A stretch of 64,000 nt of DNA from NCBI GenBank assembly GCA_963845495.1, contig CAWJTH010000231.1, positions 1 to 64,000 on the forward strand, given 5' to 3'. The translations under genes were made by a program, and so were the position numbers. This stretch comes from JAZKFT01 sp963845495. Its GTDB lineage: Bacteria > Bacteroidota > Bacteroidia > Chitinophagales > Chitinophagaceae. The notes below the pieces were generated by a model, which worked only from the letters and a program-made list of their open reading frames with translations, made no database searches and was not told the DNA's origin. Below, piece after piece: positions 35,096-43,978 of the stretch (position 1 is its first letter; the number at the start of each line of letters is the position of its first letter).

Positions 35096-36337
35096 TTAAA
35101 CACTTTCGCCCAATTCTCCTTCCCACTTGCTTACCACGCTGGTGGCCAATGCATTACCCACCACGTTGGTCATGGTGCGGAACATATCGCAAAAATGGTC
35201 AATCGGTAAAATCAACGCCACACCTTCTGGCGGAATTTTGAACATGCCGCAAGTGGCTAAAACTACTACCAAACTGGCCCTTGGTACACCCGCAATGCCT
35301 TTGCTGGTAAGCATCAGTACCAACAGCATCGTTAATTGGGTCGGTAAATCGAGCGGTACATGATAGGCTTGTGCAATGGCCAAGCTGGCAAATGTCATGT
35401 AAATCATGCTGCCATCTAAATTAAAAGAATAGCCAAGCGGTAAAACAAACGCTACAATTTGATCTTTACAACCGAAGCGTTCCAATTCTTCCGTTAATTT
35501 GGGAAAAACTGCTTCGCTGCTGGTCGTTCCAAATGCAATCAATAACGGTGTGATGATGCGTTTCATCAACACAAACATGCGGTTGCGTAAAATAAGGTAT
35601 CCCACAAATATCAACACTACCCAAAGAGCAGCAATGCCAATTAAAAAATAAGCAAAATAGATAAAATAGAACTGAAAAATTCCCAATCCCCTAACAGCAA
35701 TTACGGCAGCCAAAGCACCAAACACACCAAACGGAGCAAAATTCATTACATAACCAACGATTTTCAAAACAATATGCGCCGCAATGTCCAAAGCTTTGAT
35801 TAGTGGTTTTGCATAGTCGCCAACGGCGGCCGCTGCAACACCAAAAAAAACGGAGAAAATAACCAACTGTAACATTTCGTTGTTGGCCAATGCATCAAAT
35901 AAGCTTTTGGGAATTAAATGATCTACAAAGTGCGCCAGCGAAAAGCCTTGTTGTTTAGCGGCAGCCAAATCTTTTAAGGCATCGTTGTCCATTTCGCTTA
36001 AGTTGATGTAACTGCCAGGATGTAGCAAATTTACCAACAACATGCCCAATAAAAGTGAAGTAAGCGATGCACAAACAAACCATAAAATAGCCTTACCGCC
36101 AACTCGGCCAACCGTTTTCATATCGCCCAATTTTGCTATGCCTACCACCAAAGTTGTAAAAACAAGCGGCGAAATAATCATTTGCACCAAATGCAAAAAA
36201 AGCGTACTCAGCAATTTTATATTGGTAGAAAAAGACTTGGCCCATTCGGGCGACGTGCTTTTATTCACTAAAGCGCCTACGACAATCGCGGCAGCCATGG
36301 CAATAAATATATACAGCGTTAATTTATTTTTCTTCAT
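35096..36337 (-). CDS. Dicarboxylate/amino acid:cation symporter (DAACS family)
   Basis: 413 residues, GltP/DctA type. Conserved SFNLDGSMIYMTFASLAIAQ (helical hairpin region; related to the NMDGT motif), SKGIAGVPRASLVVV (HP2) and DHFCDMFRTMTNVVGN (TM8). Takes up glutamate, aspartate or C4-dicarboxylates with Na+ or H+. Its start faces purL across an inverted repeat. Confidence 0.92.
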   Translation of the reverse strand: MKKNKLTLYIFIAMAAAIVVGALVNKSTSPEWAKSFSTNIKLLSTLFLHLVQMIISPLVFTTLVVGIAKLGDMKTVGRVGGKAILWFVCASLTSLLLGMLLVNLLHPGSYINLSEMDNDALKDLAAAKQQGFSLAHFVDHLIPKSLFDALANNEMLQLVIFSVFFGVAAAAVGDYAKPLIKALDIAAHIVLKIVGYVMNFAPFGVFGALAAVIAVRGLGIFQFYFIYFAYFLIGIAALWVVLIFVGYLILRNRMFVLMKRIITPLLIAFGTTSSEAVFPKLTEELERFGCKDQIVAFVLPLGYSFNLDGSMIYMTFASLAIAQAYHVPLDLPTQLTMLLVLMLTSKGIAGVPRASLVVVLATCGMFKIPPEGVALILPIDHFCDMFRTMTNVVGNALATSVVSKWEGELGESV

Positions 36338-36374
36338 CTAGCAGATTTGGTTGGGTGCCCGCAAAATACGGGAA

Positions 36375-36510
36375 ATGCCACAGATTCATAAATTTTGCAC
36401 AGAATGTTTAGAAAGGCAATATTTTAATCTGCAACAATTGTTATTTTCATATTCAATTAACTTTCCTTTCCCTAAAAAAATCTGTGCAAAATCTGTGAAT
36501 CTGTGGCAAT
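36375..36510. repeat. Inverted repeat of CACAGATTCA words
   Basis: The left arm (36376-36403: TGCCACAGATTCATAAATTT, then TGCACAGA) pairs with the right arm (36480-36510: TCTGTGCAAAATCTGTGAAT, then CTGTGGCAA), with a ~75-base loop between divergent genes. The same ATTGCCACAGATTCA word occurs at 27627-27650. Confidence 0.8.
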
Positions 36511-36534
36511 ATTATCGGTTAACTTCGCCGCATC

Positions 36535-38745
36535 ATGGAAATTACCGTAGAAACAGCCCAACAACTCAGGTTGACGGCGGATGAATTTGAACTGATTAAA
36601 CAGGCCTTGGGCCGTACTCCAAACTTTAATGAACTATGCGCATTCAGCGGCATGTGGAGTGAACATTGCAGTTATAAAAATAGTATAAAATGGCTGAAAA
36701 CCTTACCTCGCGATGGCGGTAAAATGCTGGTAGCCGCTGGCGAAGAAAACGCTGGTTTGATGGATATTGGGGATGGTTTAGGCGTAGTATTTAAAATTGA
36801 AAGTCATAATCACCCGAGTGCTTTGGAACCTTACCAAGGTGCGGCAACGGGTGTTGGCGGTATTAATAGAGATATTTTTACGATGGGTGCAAGGCCAATT
36901 GCGCAATTAAATAGTTTGCGTTTTGGCAATTTGGAAGAAGCAAAAACACAGCACTTGCTAGCTGGGGTGGTAAAAGGCATTGGCCATTATGGTAACTGCT
37001 TCGGCGTGCCAACTGTTGGTGGTGAAATTTATTTTGAAGATAAATACCACACCAATCCGCTTGTAAATGCAATGAGCGTTGGTATTGTAAAAATTGGCGA
37101 AACTGTTTCTGCCACTGCCGAAGGGGTTGGAAATCCAGTTTTTTTTGTAGGCAGCGCAACCGGAAAAGATGGTATTGGCGGTGCTAGTTTTGCCAGTGCT
37201 GATATTACCGATGAAAGCACATCTGAATTACCTGCGGTTCAAGTGGGTGACCCATTTCAAGAGAAAAAATTATTGGAAGCTTGCTTGGAAGTATTAAAAA
37301 CCGGAGCCGTAGTGGGCATGCAAGATATGGGCGCAGCCGGCATTATTTGCAGCACGGCCGAAATGAGCGCCAAGGGAAAAAGTGGTATGCGCATTGATTT
37401 GGATAAAGTTCCGACACGCCAAGCGAACATGAAAACCTGGGAATTATTGCTAAGCGAAAGCCAAGAACGCATGTTATTGGTGGCCGAAAAAGGCAGGGAA
37501 GAGGAAATTTTGAAAGTGTTTGAAAAATGGGATTTGCCATGTAGTAATATCGGTGAAGTAACTGACGATGGCTTGCTGAAATTTTACATGCAAGGCATGT
37601 TGGAAGCCGAAGTACCAGCCGAAGTATTAGTGTTGGGTGGCGGCGCTCCGCAATATTCCCGCGAATACACCGAAGCAAAATACATACAAGATGTAAATGC
37701 TTTTGATGATGGTTCTATTTCTGTACCAGTTGATTTGCAACTAGTTGCGGAGAAACTGATTCAAGTTCCAAACATTGCTTCCAAGCGTTGGGTGTATAAC
37801 CAATATGATAGCATGGTTGGAACCGGAAATACCAGCACTAACACCCCAAGCGATGCAGCCATCAGCCTAATTAAAGGAACAAAAAAAGGTATTGCGATGA
37901 CGGTAGATTGCAACAGCCGCTATGTTTACGCCGACCCGTATAAAGGAACGATGATGGCGGTGAGCGAAGCTGCACGCAATATTGTATGCAGTGGCGGCGA
38001 ACCCCTGGGCGTTACTAATTGCCTCAATTTTGGCAATCCTTACAACCCAGAATTATACTGGCAATTTGTAATGGCTATCAAAGGCATGGGTGAAGCTTGT
38101 GTAAAATTTAATACGCCAGTAACTGGTGGAAACGTTAGTTTTTATAACCAAAACCCTGATGGCCCGATTTATCCAACACCAACAATTGGCATGGTTGGTT
38201 TGTTAGAAAACATGTCGGAAAAAATGACGCTTGACTTTAAACAAGCGGGTGATGTGATTATTTTACTGGGACAAGTAAATAACGACATCAACAGCAGCGA
38301 GTATTTGCATAAAATTTGCGGCGTACAATATAGTCCGGCACCACATTTTGAATTGGAAGAAGAATATCAATTGCAACAAACTGTTTCAAGCCTCATCAAG
38401 CAAAACTTATTACAATCCGCCCACGATATTAGCGAAGGAGGATTGTTTGTAACCTTGTGTGAGAGCGGGTTTCCAAGGAATTTGGGCTTTACACTTTCTG
38501 TGGATGCAAGTGTTCGTGCCGATGCATTTTTGTTTGGTGAATCGCAAAGCAGGGTGGTAGTTTCTGTTAAAAAAGAAACGGTTGAGGCTTTTATAGAAGC
38601 CATGAAGCAATCATCAACACCATTTTTAATTATTGGTGAAACGACAGATTCAAACATTGAGGTTGATAATAAAGATTGGGGAAGTATTGTTGGTTGGAAA
38701 AAGAAATATGACGAGGCAATTGAAAATATTTTGGGTAAAAATTAA
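36535..38745 (+). CDS. purL: Phosphoribosylformylglycinamidine synthase, subunit PurL
   Basis: Fourth step of purine synthesis (FGAR to FGAM). 736 residues, the small PurL form that needs PurQ and PurS, neither of which is in the window. Motifs: CAFSGMWSEHCSYKNS, the catalytic-His region KIESHNHPSALEPYQGAATG, TGKDGIGGASFASADI and CLNFGNPYNPE. The promoter-like TAACTTCG lies just 8 bp before the ATG at 36535. Confidence 0.97.
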   Translation: MEITVETAQQLRLTADEFELIKQALGRTPNFNELCAFSGMWSEHCSYKNSIKWLKTLPRDGGKMLVAAGEENAGLMDIGDGLGVVFKIESHNHPSALEPYQGAATGVGGINRDIFTMGARPIAQLNSLRFGNLEEAKTQHLLAGVVKGIGHYGNCFGVPTVGGEIYFEDKYHTNPLVNAMSVGIVKIGETVSATAEGVGNPVFFVGSATGKDGIGGASFASADITDESTSELPAVQVGDPFQEKKLLEACLEVLKTGAVVGMQDMGAAGIICSTAEMSAKGKSGMRIDLDKVPTRQANMKTWELLLSESQERMLLVAEKGREEEILKVFEKWDLPCSNIGEVTDDGLLKFYMQGMLEAEVPAEVLVLGGGAPQYSREYTEAKYIQDVNAFDDGSISVPVDLQLVAEKLIQVPNIASKRWVYNQYDSMVGTGNTSTNTPSDAAISLIKGTKKGIAMTVDCNSRYVYADPYKGTMMAVSEAARNIVCSGGEPLGVTNCLNFGNPYNPELYWQFVMAIKGMGEACVKFNTPVTGGNVSFYNQNPDGPIYPTPTIGMVGLLENMSEKMTLDFKQAGDVIILLGQVNNDINSSEYLHKICGVQYSPAPHFELEEEYQLQQTVSSLIKQNLLQSAHDISEGGLFVTLCESGFPRNLGFTLSVDASVRADAFLFGESQSRVVVSVKKETVEAFIEAMKQSSTPFLIIGETTDSNIEVDNKDWGSIVGWKKKYDEAIENILGKN

Positions 38746-38823
38746 GCGATTTTATGGGTCTATAATTAAAAGATTAATGTAGAACTAACCATTTTTTGTA
38801 AATTGTGTTTCTAAATAAAGGTT

Positions 38824-39084
38824 ATGGTTATTGAAATTCCAGATGAAGTATTTAAGCTGCCAGTAGACAAGAACAAGCTGGCGATTGATTTGGCTGCTGA
38901 ACTTTATCGGCAAGAACAAGTAAGTCTTGGCCGCGCCGCCGAAATTGCAGGCATTTCTAAAACGCAGATGCAAGATGAGGTAGCACACCGAGGTATTGAA
39001 ATACATTATACTGTTGAAATGTACGAGCAGGATATGGAAGCGGTAAAATGGATCCAACAGCAACGACATGGTAGTAGTAAGTGA
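38824..39084 (+). CDS. UPF0175-family antitoxin-like protein
   Basis: 86 residues. The family core is LAAELYRQEQVSLGRAAEIA, an HTH-like segment for DNA binding, followed by GISKTQMQDEVAHRGIEIHY. Such genes commonly sit before a DUF3368 PIN-domain gene, as here with a 17-bp overlap, and are predicted antitoxins. Confidence 0.88.
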   Translation: MVIEIPDEVFKLPVDKNKLAIDLAAELYRQEQVSLGRAAEIAGISKTQMQDEVAHRGIEIHYTVEMYEQDMEAVKWIQQQRHGSSK

Positions 39085-39553
39085 TACCACTGCGATTACC
39101 AATTTATTTCAGATTGGTAAATTGCACCTATTGGAAAAACTGTATGGGGAAATATTGATACCAGATTCTGTTTATAAAGAATTGTCGGATTTTCATGATA
39201 AAAGTCTGTTGGATAAATTGACCGATTTTCATATAATCGCTTGCTTTGTGCCTGATTCATCGTTGTCTGAAATTATTCAAGCCCAAAAACTAGACAAAGG
39301 TGAAACGGATGCCATCCTTCTTGCCAAAATAAAGAATGCAGACTTACTGATAATCGACGAATTAAATGGAAGAAAAGTTGCAATAGGATTAAATTTAAGA
39401 ATTATAGGGATACTTGGTATAATTAGAGATGCGAAATTGGAAGGTTTGATACAAGCAATAAAGCCTTTGTTAGATGATCTACGGTTAAAAACAACGTTTC
39501 GTTTTTCCGATATTTTATACGAAAAATTATTATTGGATGCAGGAGAAAAATAA
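39068..39553 (+). CDS. DUF3368 PIN-domain protein (putative ribonuclease toxin)
   Basis: 161 residues, with a PIN-like N-terminus VVVSDTTAITNLFQIGKL carrying the first Asp, VYKELSD, KLDKGETDAILLAK with the Glu/Asp pair, and LLIIDELNGRKVAIGLNLRI. The acidic cluster for Mg-dependent RNA cleavage appears intact. It overlaps the UPF0175 gene upstream and, by 17 bp, hldD downstream, so all three are probably co-transcribed. Whether it is toxic is an inference from the family. Confidence 0.88.
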   Translation: MVVVSDTTAITNLFQIGKLHLLEKLYGEILIPDSVYKELSDFHDKSLLDKLTDFHIIACFVPDSSLSEIIQAQKLDKGETDAILLAKIKNADLLIIDELNGRKVAIGLNLRIIGILGIIRDAKLEGLIQAIKPLLDDLRLKTTFRFSDILYEKLLLDAGEK

Positions 39554-40583
39554 CATCATTGTTACAGGCGCCGCAGGTTTCATCGGCAGCATGCTAGCTC
39601 AATTCTTAAACAAAAAGGGTTATGATAACTTGATTTTGGTTGATGATTTTGGCACCGAAAAAAAACGGGTAAATTGGGAGCATATCCAAGCAGCGCATGT
39701 TGTTGAACGCTACAATTTGTTCGATTGGTTAGAAATGCACGACATAAAAGTGAATTTCGTTTTTCACCTTGGTGCCAGAACAGATACGACCGAATTTGAT
39801 TATGCGATCCACCAAAAACTAAATGTGGAATATAGCGAAGCTATTTGGAAATATTGTGCAAAAAACAATGTGCCGCTAGTGTACGCTTCAAGTGCTGCAA
39901 CCTATGGTGGTGGCGAGTTTGGTTATAATGACGACCACGATATAATTGAAAAATTGCAACCGCTCAATCCTTACGGTATCAGCAAAAATGAATTTGACAA
40001 ATGGGCGATTAAACAAGTTGGCAGTGGGCAGATAACAGATGGCAGTGCCGCCATCCGCCATCCTTCATTCGCCGAGCAAACACCGCCTTTCTGGGCCGGA
40101 CTAAAATTTTTTAATGTTTACGGCCCGCAAGAATATCACAAGGGCCGAATGGCTTCGGTAATTTGGCATGCCTTCAACCAAATAAAAGAAAAAGGACAAG
40201 TGAAATTGTTTAAAAGCCATCGCCCAGATTTTAAAGATGGTGAGCAACTACGTGACTTTGTGTACGTTAAAGATGTGGTGAAAGTGATGTACTGGCTGTT
40301 CGAAACCATGACCGAAGGTAAATGGTTGATGGAGCAAAATGGGTTGTATAATCTTGGAACGGGAACGGCTAGAAGTTTCCATGATTTAGCGGTTGCCACT
40401 TTCCATGGGCTTGATTTGAAGCCCAATATTTTATTTATTGACATGCCCGAAGACATCCGCGATAAATACCAATACTTTACCGAAGCAAACATGCAAAAGC
40501 TAAGAGGTGCAGGCTATCAGGATAAATTTTATAGTCTTGAAGAAGGCGTGAACGATTATGTAAGAAATTATTTGAAACCGTGA
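39537..40583 (+). CDS. hldD: ADP-L-glycero-D-manno-heptose-6-epimerase
   Basis: Last step of ADP-heptose supply for LPS inner core. 348 residues, some 20-30 longer than the usual 310-330. Rossmann GAAGFIGS near the N-terminus, FHLGARTDTTE, catalytic region SSAATYGGG and YGISKNEFDKW (YxxxK), FFNVYGPQEYHKGRMAS. Between KQV and PPFWAGLKFF there is an in-frame insertion (GSGQITDGSAAIRHPSFAEQ, about 163-182) whose DNA is a wordlike inverted repeat. The start ATG lies inside the PIN gene's end; hldD translation is probably coupled to it. Confidence 0.93.
   Translation: MQEKNNIIVTGAAGFIGSMLAQFLNKKGYDNLILVDDFGTEKKRVNWEHIQAAHVVERYNLFDWLEMHDIKVNFVFHLGARTDTTEFDYAIHQKLNVEYSEAIWKYCAKNNVPLVYASSAATYGGGEFGYNDDHDIIEKLQPLNPYGISKNEFDKWAIKQVGSGQITDGSAAIRHPSFAEQTPPFWAGLKFFNVYGPQEYHKGRMASVIWHAFNQIKEKGQVKLFKSHRPDFKDGEQLRDFVYVKDVVKVMYWLFETMTEGKWLMEQNGLYNLGTGTARSFHDLAVATFHGLDLKPNILFIDMPEDIRDKYQYFTEANMQKLRGAGYQDKFYSLEEGVNDYVRNYLKP
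40020..40062. repeat. In-frame wordlike repeat inside hldD
   Basis: GGCAGTGGGCAGATAACAG, then ATGGCAGT, then GCCGCCATCCGCCATCC: a small imperfect hairpin of CAGATGGCAG / GCCATC(C/T)GCC words, the same vocabulary as in hemW (62703-62790) and spacers at 51.96 and 57.1 kb. It keeps the hldD frame open. Confidence 0.7.
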
Positions 40584-40652
40584 AATGCGAAACGTCAATC
40601 GTGAGTTTCCATATCTTGCTTCAAAACTCACGATTGACGTCTCACGTTTCAC
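40580..40652. repeat. Convergent hairpin repeat after hldD
   Basis: The left arm (40580-40608: GTGAAATGCGAAACGTCAAT, then CGTGAGTTT) pairs with the right arm (40623-40652), around a ~14-base loop between convergent genes. It overlaps the last bases of hldD. Confidence 0.8.
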
Positions 40653-40656
40653 GACA

Positions 40657-41148
40657 TTACTCCAAATATGCCCCCGTCACCTCGCCGTTTTCCACTTCCA
40701 CAAAAATGTGTTCTTGAATAGTTGTGGCCACAGAAAAACCAACATAATCCGCAGAAACTGGAAACTGTTTGTGCGTTCTTTCTACCAACACCAACGCTTG
40801 TATTTTTTGTGGTTGAAATTCAAGGAAGGGTTTTAATGCATAGGTCAATGTTTTGCCGCTCATGGCTACATCATCTATTAAAATAATTACCGAATGGTTA
40901 AAATCAAGGTTGGCGCTTAACTTAATTGTTAATGGAATTTTCTTATCCAAAGCAATTTCCATTACTTCAATTTTCCCATCGAAAGATAATGCCAGCATAG
41001 GTTGTAGGATGTTGGCCAATATTGTACCATTGCCTTCAATGCCTACTAAAATTATATGGTTGGCATCAGTGTTGCGTTCCGCAATTTCCAATGCCATGCG
41101 TTGCAATTTCTTTTGGGCTAGTGTTTTATCTAGGATGTAATTTTTCAA
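40657..41148 (-). CDS. Phosphoribosyltransferase-family protein, PyrR-like
   Basis: 163 residues. The type I PRTase PRPP loop is VIILIDDVAMSGKTLTYAL (Asp-Asp then the VAMSGKT loop), preceded by LVGIEGNGTILANIL. Similar in size and layout to PyrR or hypoxanthine/uracil PRTases; the purine or pyrimidine specificity cannot be told. Convergent with hldD. Confidence 0.8.
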   Translation of the reverse strand: MKNYILDKTLAQKKLQRMALEIAERNTDANHIILVGIEGNGTILANILQPMLALSFDGKIEVMEIALDKKIPLTIKLSANLDFNHSVIILIDDVAMSGKTLTYALKPFLEFQPQKIQALVLVERTHKQFPVSADYVGFSVATTIQEHIFVEVENGEVTGAYLE

Positions 41149-41152
41149 GAAA

Positions 41153-41328
41153 AGTTGTTGGTATTTAGTCGTTAATATTCACCAAAAATAGAAAATAATT
41201 GCCTGCGTTATTCAATGCACAATATTAGCCATATTTAAACATTTTAAAAATGAAAGCACGTAGTTTTGAGAAATAGAAATATAGAAGGGCTTTGAAAGTC
41301 TAACTACCAATTACTAACTTCTAACTAC
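41153..41328. repeat. TAACTAC/TTAGT-word spacer upstream of the Fe-S gene
   Basis: GTTGTTGGTATTTAGTCG (from 41153) and TCTAACTACCAATTACTAAC (from 41302) are partial complements, at the two ends of the divergent spacer. The words match the inverted repeat at 31.2 kb. Confidence 0.5.
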
Positions 41329-41335
41329 TTTTCTT

Positions 41336-42670
41336 ATGCAATTGATTCAACAAATATTTTTTACCCTTTTGGCCGTAATTGGCAGTTGGTTGTTTTCAAA
41401 AAAAATAATGCAGATACGCCGCAATATTTTGTTGGGAAAAGAAGAAATTATACATACTGATACTGCCACCCGCTGGAAAAATTTAACCTTGTTGGCTTTG
41501 GGACAAAAAAAAATGTTTAAAAAACCGTTGGTGGCTGTCATGCACTTGATGGTGTATTTGGGTTTTATCATTATCAACATCGAAGTACTTGAAATTGTGT
41601 TGGATGGGATCACCGGCCAGCACCGAATTTTTGCCGGTGTGTTGGGTGTAGGCTTGTATAATTTTTTAATCAATAGTTTCGAATTGTTGGCTACTGGTGT
41701 TTGGATAGCCTGCGCCATTTTTTTGATCAGAAGAAACATATTGAAATTAAAGCGTTTTATCAGCCACGATTTAGATGGCTGGCCGCGTAGCGATGCCAAT
41801 TATATTTTGATAACCGAAATATTATTGATGACTTTTTTCCTGACCATGAACGGTTGCGACAGCATTTTAAATGTTAGGAATATCGGTCATTACAGCGAAC
41901 ATGCTGTTGGTCCGTGGGTGATAAGTGGTTTATTAAATCCTTTGCTAAACGGCATTGGTAGCGATGGTTTGGTTGCATTAGAACGCAGCTGCTGGTGGCT
42001 GCATATTGTTGGCATTTTTGCATTCCTCAATTATTTACCGTACAGTAAGCATTTGCACGTGCTATTGGCTTTTCCGAATGCTTATTATGCCCGACCAGAA
42101 TTGCAGGGCAAAATGAGCAATATGCCTGAAATACAAAAAGAAGTGATATTGGCTATGGGTGGAGATATCGCCGCAAATCCAGTGATAGCGGCACTTCCAG
42201 AAGCACCGCCTGCGCAATTTGGTGCCAAAGATATATTTGATTTAAGTTGGAGAAATTTGATGGATGCTTACAGTTGTACGGAATGCGGCCGATGTTCAGC
42301 GGTGTGTCCAGCAAACATGACCGGCAAACTTTTGAGTCCAAGAACCATTATGATGAAAACCCGCGACCGCTTGGAAGAAGTTGGTAAAAACATCAACCAA
42401 AATAGTGAATGGAAAGATGACGGAAAAGCATTGCTGCACGATTATATTACCGCGGAAGAATTGCGTGCCTGCACCACTTGCAACGCATGCGTGGAAGCCT
42501 GCCCGGTAAGCATTTCGCCATTGGATATTATTCTAAAACAACGCCGTTATTTAATATTGGATGAAAGCAACAGTCCTGTTGAATGGAACGGCATGTTTAG
42601 TAATATCGAAAATAATTTTGCCCCTTGGAAATTGAGCCCCGATGAACGCGAAGCTTGGATAAATGGATGA
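41336..42670 (+). CDS. Membrane-bound 4Fe-4S dicluster protein, HdrD/NarI-like
   Basis: 444 residues. The N-terminal part has about five hydrophobic helices (a nitrate reductase gamma-like region, with the histidines in VMHLMVYLGF and WWLHIVGI as possible haem ligands). The C-terminal part has two [4Fe-4S] motifs: CTECGRCSAVCPAN and CTTCNACVEACPVS. Likely shuttles electrons between the quinone pool and a CCG-domain partner. In relatives that (Fe-S)-binding CCG partner is usually the next gene, but here the next gene encodes a retropepsin-like protein. Confidence 0.85.
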   Translation: MQLIQQIFFTLLAVIGSWLFSKKIMQIRRNILLGKEEIIHTDTATRWKNLTLLALGQKKMFKKPLVAVMHLMVYLGFIIINIEVLEIVLDGITGQHRIFAGVLGVGLYNFLINSFELLATGVWIACAIFLIRRNILKLKRFISHDLDGWPRSDANYILITEILLMTFFLTMNGCDSILNVRNIGHYSEHAVGPWVISGLLNPLLNGIGSDGLVALERSCWWLHIVGIFAFLNYLPYSKHLHVLLAFPNAYYARPELQGKMSNMPEIQKEVILAMGGDIAANPVIAALPEAPPAQFGAKDIFDLSWRNLMDAYSCTECGRCSAVCPANMTGKLLSPRTIMMKTRDRLEEVGKNINQNSEWKDDGKALLHDYITAEELRACTTCNACVEACPVSISPLDIILKQRRYLILDESNSPVEWNGMFSNIENNFAPWKLSPDEREAWING

Positions 42671-42748
42671 AAAAAAGTAGTTAGATAAATATTTGAAGAA
42701 GGGGGGGACGATGGTTAGTTTCTGTGGTTAACAAAACATGGTTTATCG

Positions 42749-42756
42749 TATATTTG
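42749..42756 (+). promoter_or_regulatory. Bacteroidota -7 type promoter element
   Basis: TATATTTG fits TAnnTTTG, 16 bases before the ATG of the aspartyl protease-like gene. Confidence 0.4.
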
Positions 42757-42772
42757 TAAAAAGAAAAAAAAT

Positions 42773-43150
42773 ATGTCGATCATTAAGCACCCACTTTTAT
42801 TTGTTGGCTCAAAAGGCGAAAAAAATCTTTATACTTTATTTGATAGTGGAGCAAATCTTTCCTGTATCAATCCTGATTATGTTAGTATATTGACCGAAGC
42901 TCAATCTTTAGGAAGAGTTAGAAGAATTGCCACTGCAGCCATAGGTCATTATATTGAGGTAACAGAAGTGGTTAGGTTAGATTTTTATATTAACGATGTT
43001 TTATTGAGCGATGAATTTTTGGTCGTTCCCGGCCTTAGTGAGGAAGCAATTATTGGTGCTGCCACCATGCAGAAATGGCGGATAAAATTAAATTTTGAAT
43101 ACGACACGGTGGAGGTTGATCCTAAAGTAGCTAAAATGCAATTGATTTAA
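42773..43150 (+). CDS. Retropepsin-like aspartyl protease-family protein
   Basis: 125 residues, one-domain fold. The active-site-like LFDSGANLSCI has D-S-G, and the flap/second segment is VVPGLSEEAIIGAATMQKW, with ILG-type IIGA. It has no signal peptide and no membrane anchor. Small single-domain retropepsin-like proteins are known in bacteria, with mostly unknown targets. Confidence 0.78.
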   Translation: MSIIKHPLLFVGSKGEKNLYTLFDSGANLSCINPDYVSILTEAQSLGRVRRIATAAIGHYIEVTEVVRLDFYINDVLLSDEFLVVPGLSEEAIIGAATMQKWRIKLNFEYDTVEVDPKVAKMQLI

Positions 43151-43163
43151 ATTTTAAAAGGAG

Positions 43164-43333
43164 TTATTTTAATAGTTCCTTTTTAATTGGATAAATCCTG
43201 TAATCTAAATAATTAGATCTTTTCGTTTTAATTTAATAGAGAAAAGATTAGCTTTTTCGGATAAAGCATAATCGCAATAATCTTCTTGTAAAATTCTTAA
43301 AATAGTGAGGTTGAATCGTTCTCCTGTTGGCAT
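43164..43333 (-). pseudogene. Small unassigned gene, probably with a one-base deletion
   Basis: A minus-strand ATG at 43331-43333 opens MPTGERFNLTILRILQEDY, CDYALSEKANLFSIKLKRK, then stops at 43205. Adding one A to the AAAA near 43226 continues as TKRSNYLDYRIYPIKKELLK and stops at 43164, giving a charged, tidy 56-residue product. I do not recognise the family. It lies opposite to both neighbours. It could equally be chance; the coherent tail after a single fix is the main support. Confidence 0.35.
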
Positions 43334-43369
43334 AATTATTTAAGTATCAAGGTAATTAAAATATATTTT

Positions 43370-43882
43370 ATGGGAGACGTAAAGAATTTATTCAGCGATG
43401 AAGCAGTTGAAAAATTAAAAGAATTAGCAACAAAAGATAGTGGCACTTGCATGTTTGTAACGGCGTTAGATAAACGGCCACAAGCAGCACGGCCAATGGC
43501 TACGCAAGATGTAGATGCGGAAGGAAACATTTGGTTTTTAAGTGCTAAAAACAGCGATAAAAACATAGATATTGCAGCCGATAATAAGGTGCAATTATTT
43601 TATGCAAACAATAGCAGCTACGAATATTTAAGCGTTTATGGTGAAGCAGAAACTGTTTTTGATAAACTATTAATTGAAAAATATTGGACTTCGATGGCCA
43701 AAGCATGGTTTCCACAAGGGAAAGACGATCCGAATATTTCTCTAATCAAAGTAAAGCCGTTGGATGCATATTATTGGGATACAAAATCAAACAAACTGGT
43801 TTCTTTAATAAAAATTGCCGTTGCTGCTGTCTCTGGTCATAAGAATGATGATGGTGGAATTGAGGGAAAAATAGATGTTTAA
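43370..43882 (+). CDS. Pyridoxamine 5'-phosphate oxidase-family (general stress protein 26-like) protein
   Basis: 170 residues. Split-barrel flavin-binding fold: TCMFVTALDKRPQAARPMAT, GNIWFLSAKNSDKNIDI, and VQLFYANNSSYEYLSVYGEAE. The C-terminal DAYYWDTKSNKLVSLIKIA is typical of general stress protein 26 relatives. Cofactor (FMN or F420-like) and substrate are unknown. A terminator follows. Confidence 0.88.
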   Translation: MGDVKNLFSDEAVEKLKELATKDSGTCMFVTALDKRPQAARPMATQDVDAEGNIWFLSAKNSDKNIDIAADNKVQLFYANNSSYEYLSVYGEAETVFDKLLIEKYWTSMAKAWFPQGKDDPNISLIKVKPLDAYYWDTKSNKLVSLIKIAVAAVSGHKNDDGGIEGKIDV

Positions 43883-43901
43883 TAACATAAGCTTAAAATA
43901 A

Positions 43902-43935
43902 GAACGCCGCTAAGTTTAAACGGCGTTCCTATTTA
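43902..43935. terminator. Terminator after the PPOX-family gene
   Basis: GAACGCCG and CGGCGTTC form an 8-bp stem (extended by weak pairs) followed by CTATTTATT. Confidence 0.65.
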
Positions 43936-43941
43936 TTCTAG

Positions 43942-43971
43942 TTGCTAAATAATGGCGTTTTCGTAGTTTCA
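43942..43971 (+). promoter_or_regulatory. Possible promoter of the MutS-like gene
   Basis: TTG at 43942-43944 is followed, after 19 bases, by TAGTTTCA, near the TTG-N19-TAnnTTTG layout, with a mismatch at the end of the -7 element. The start codon lies 9 bases after it. Confidence 0.4.
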
Positions 43972-43978
43972 CGCCCTT

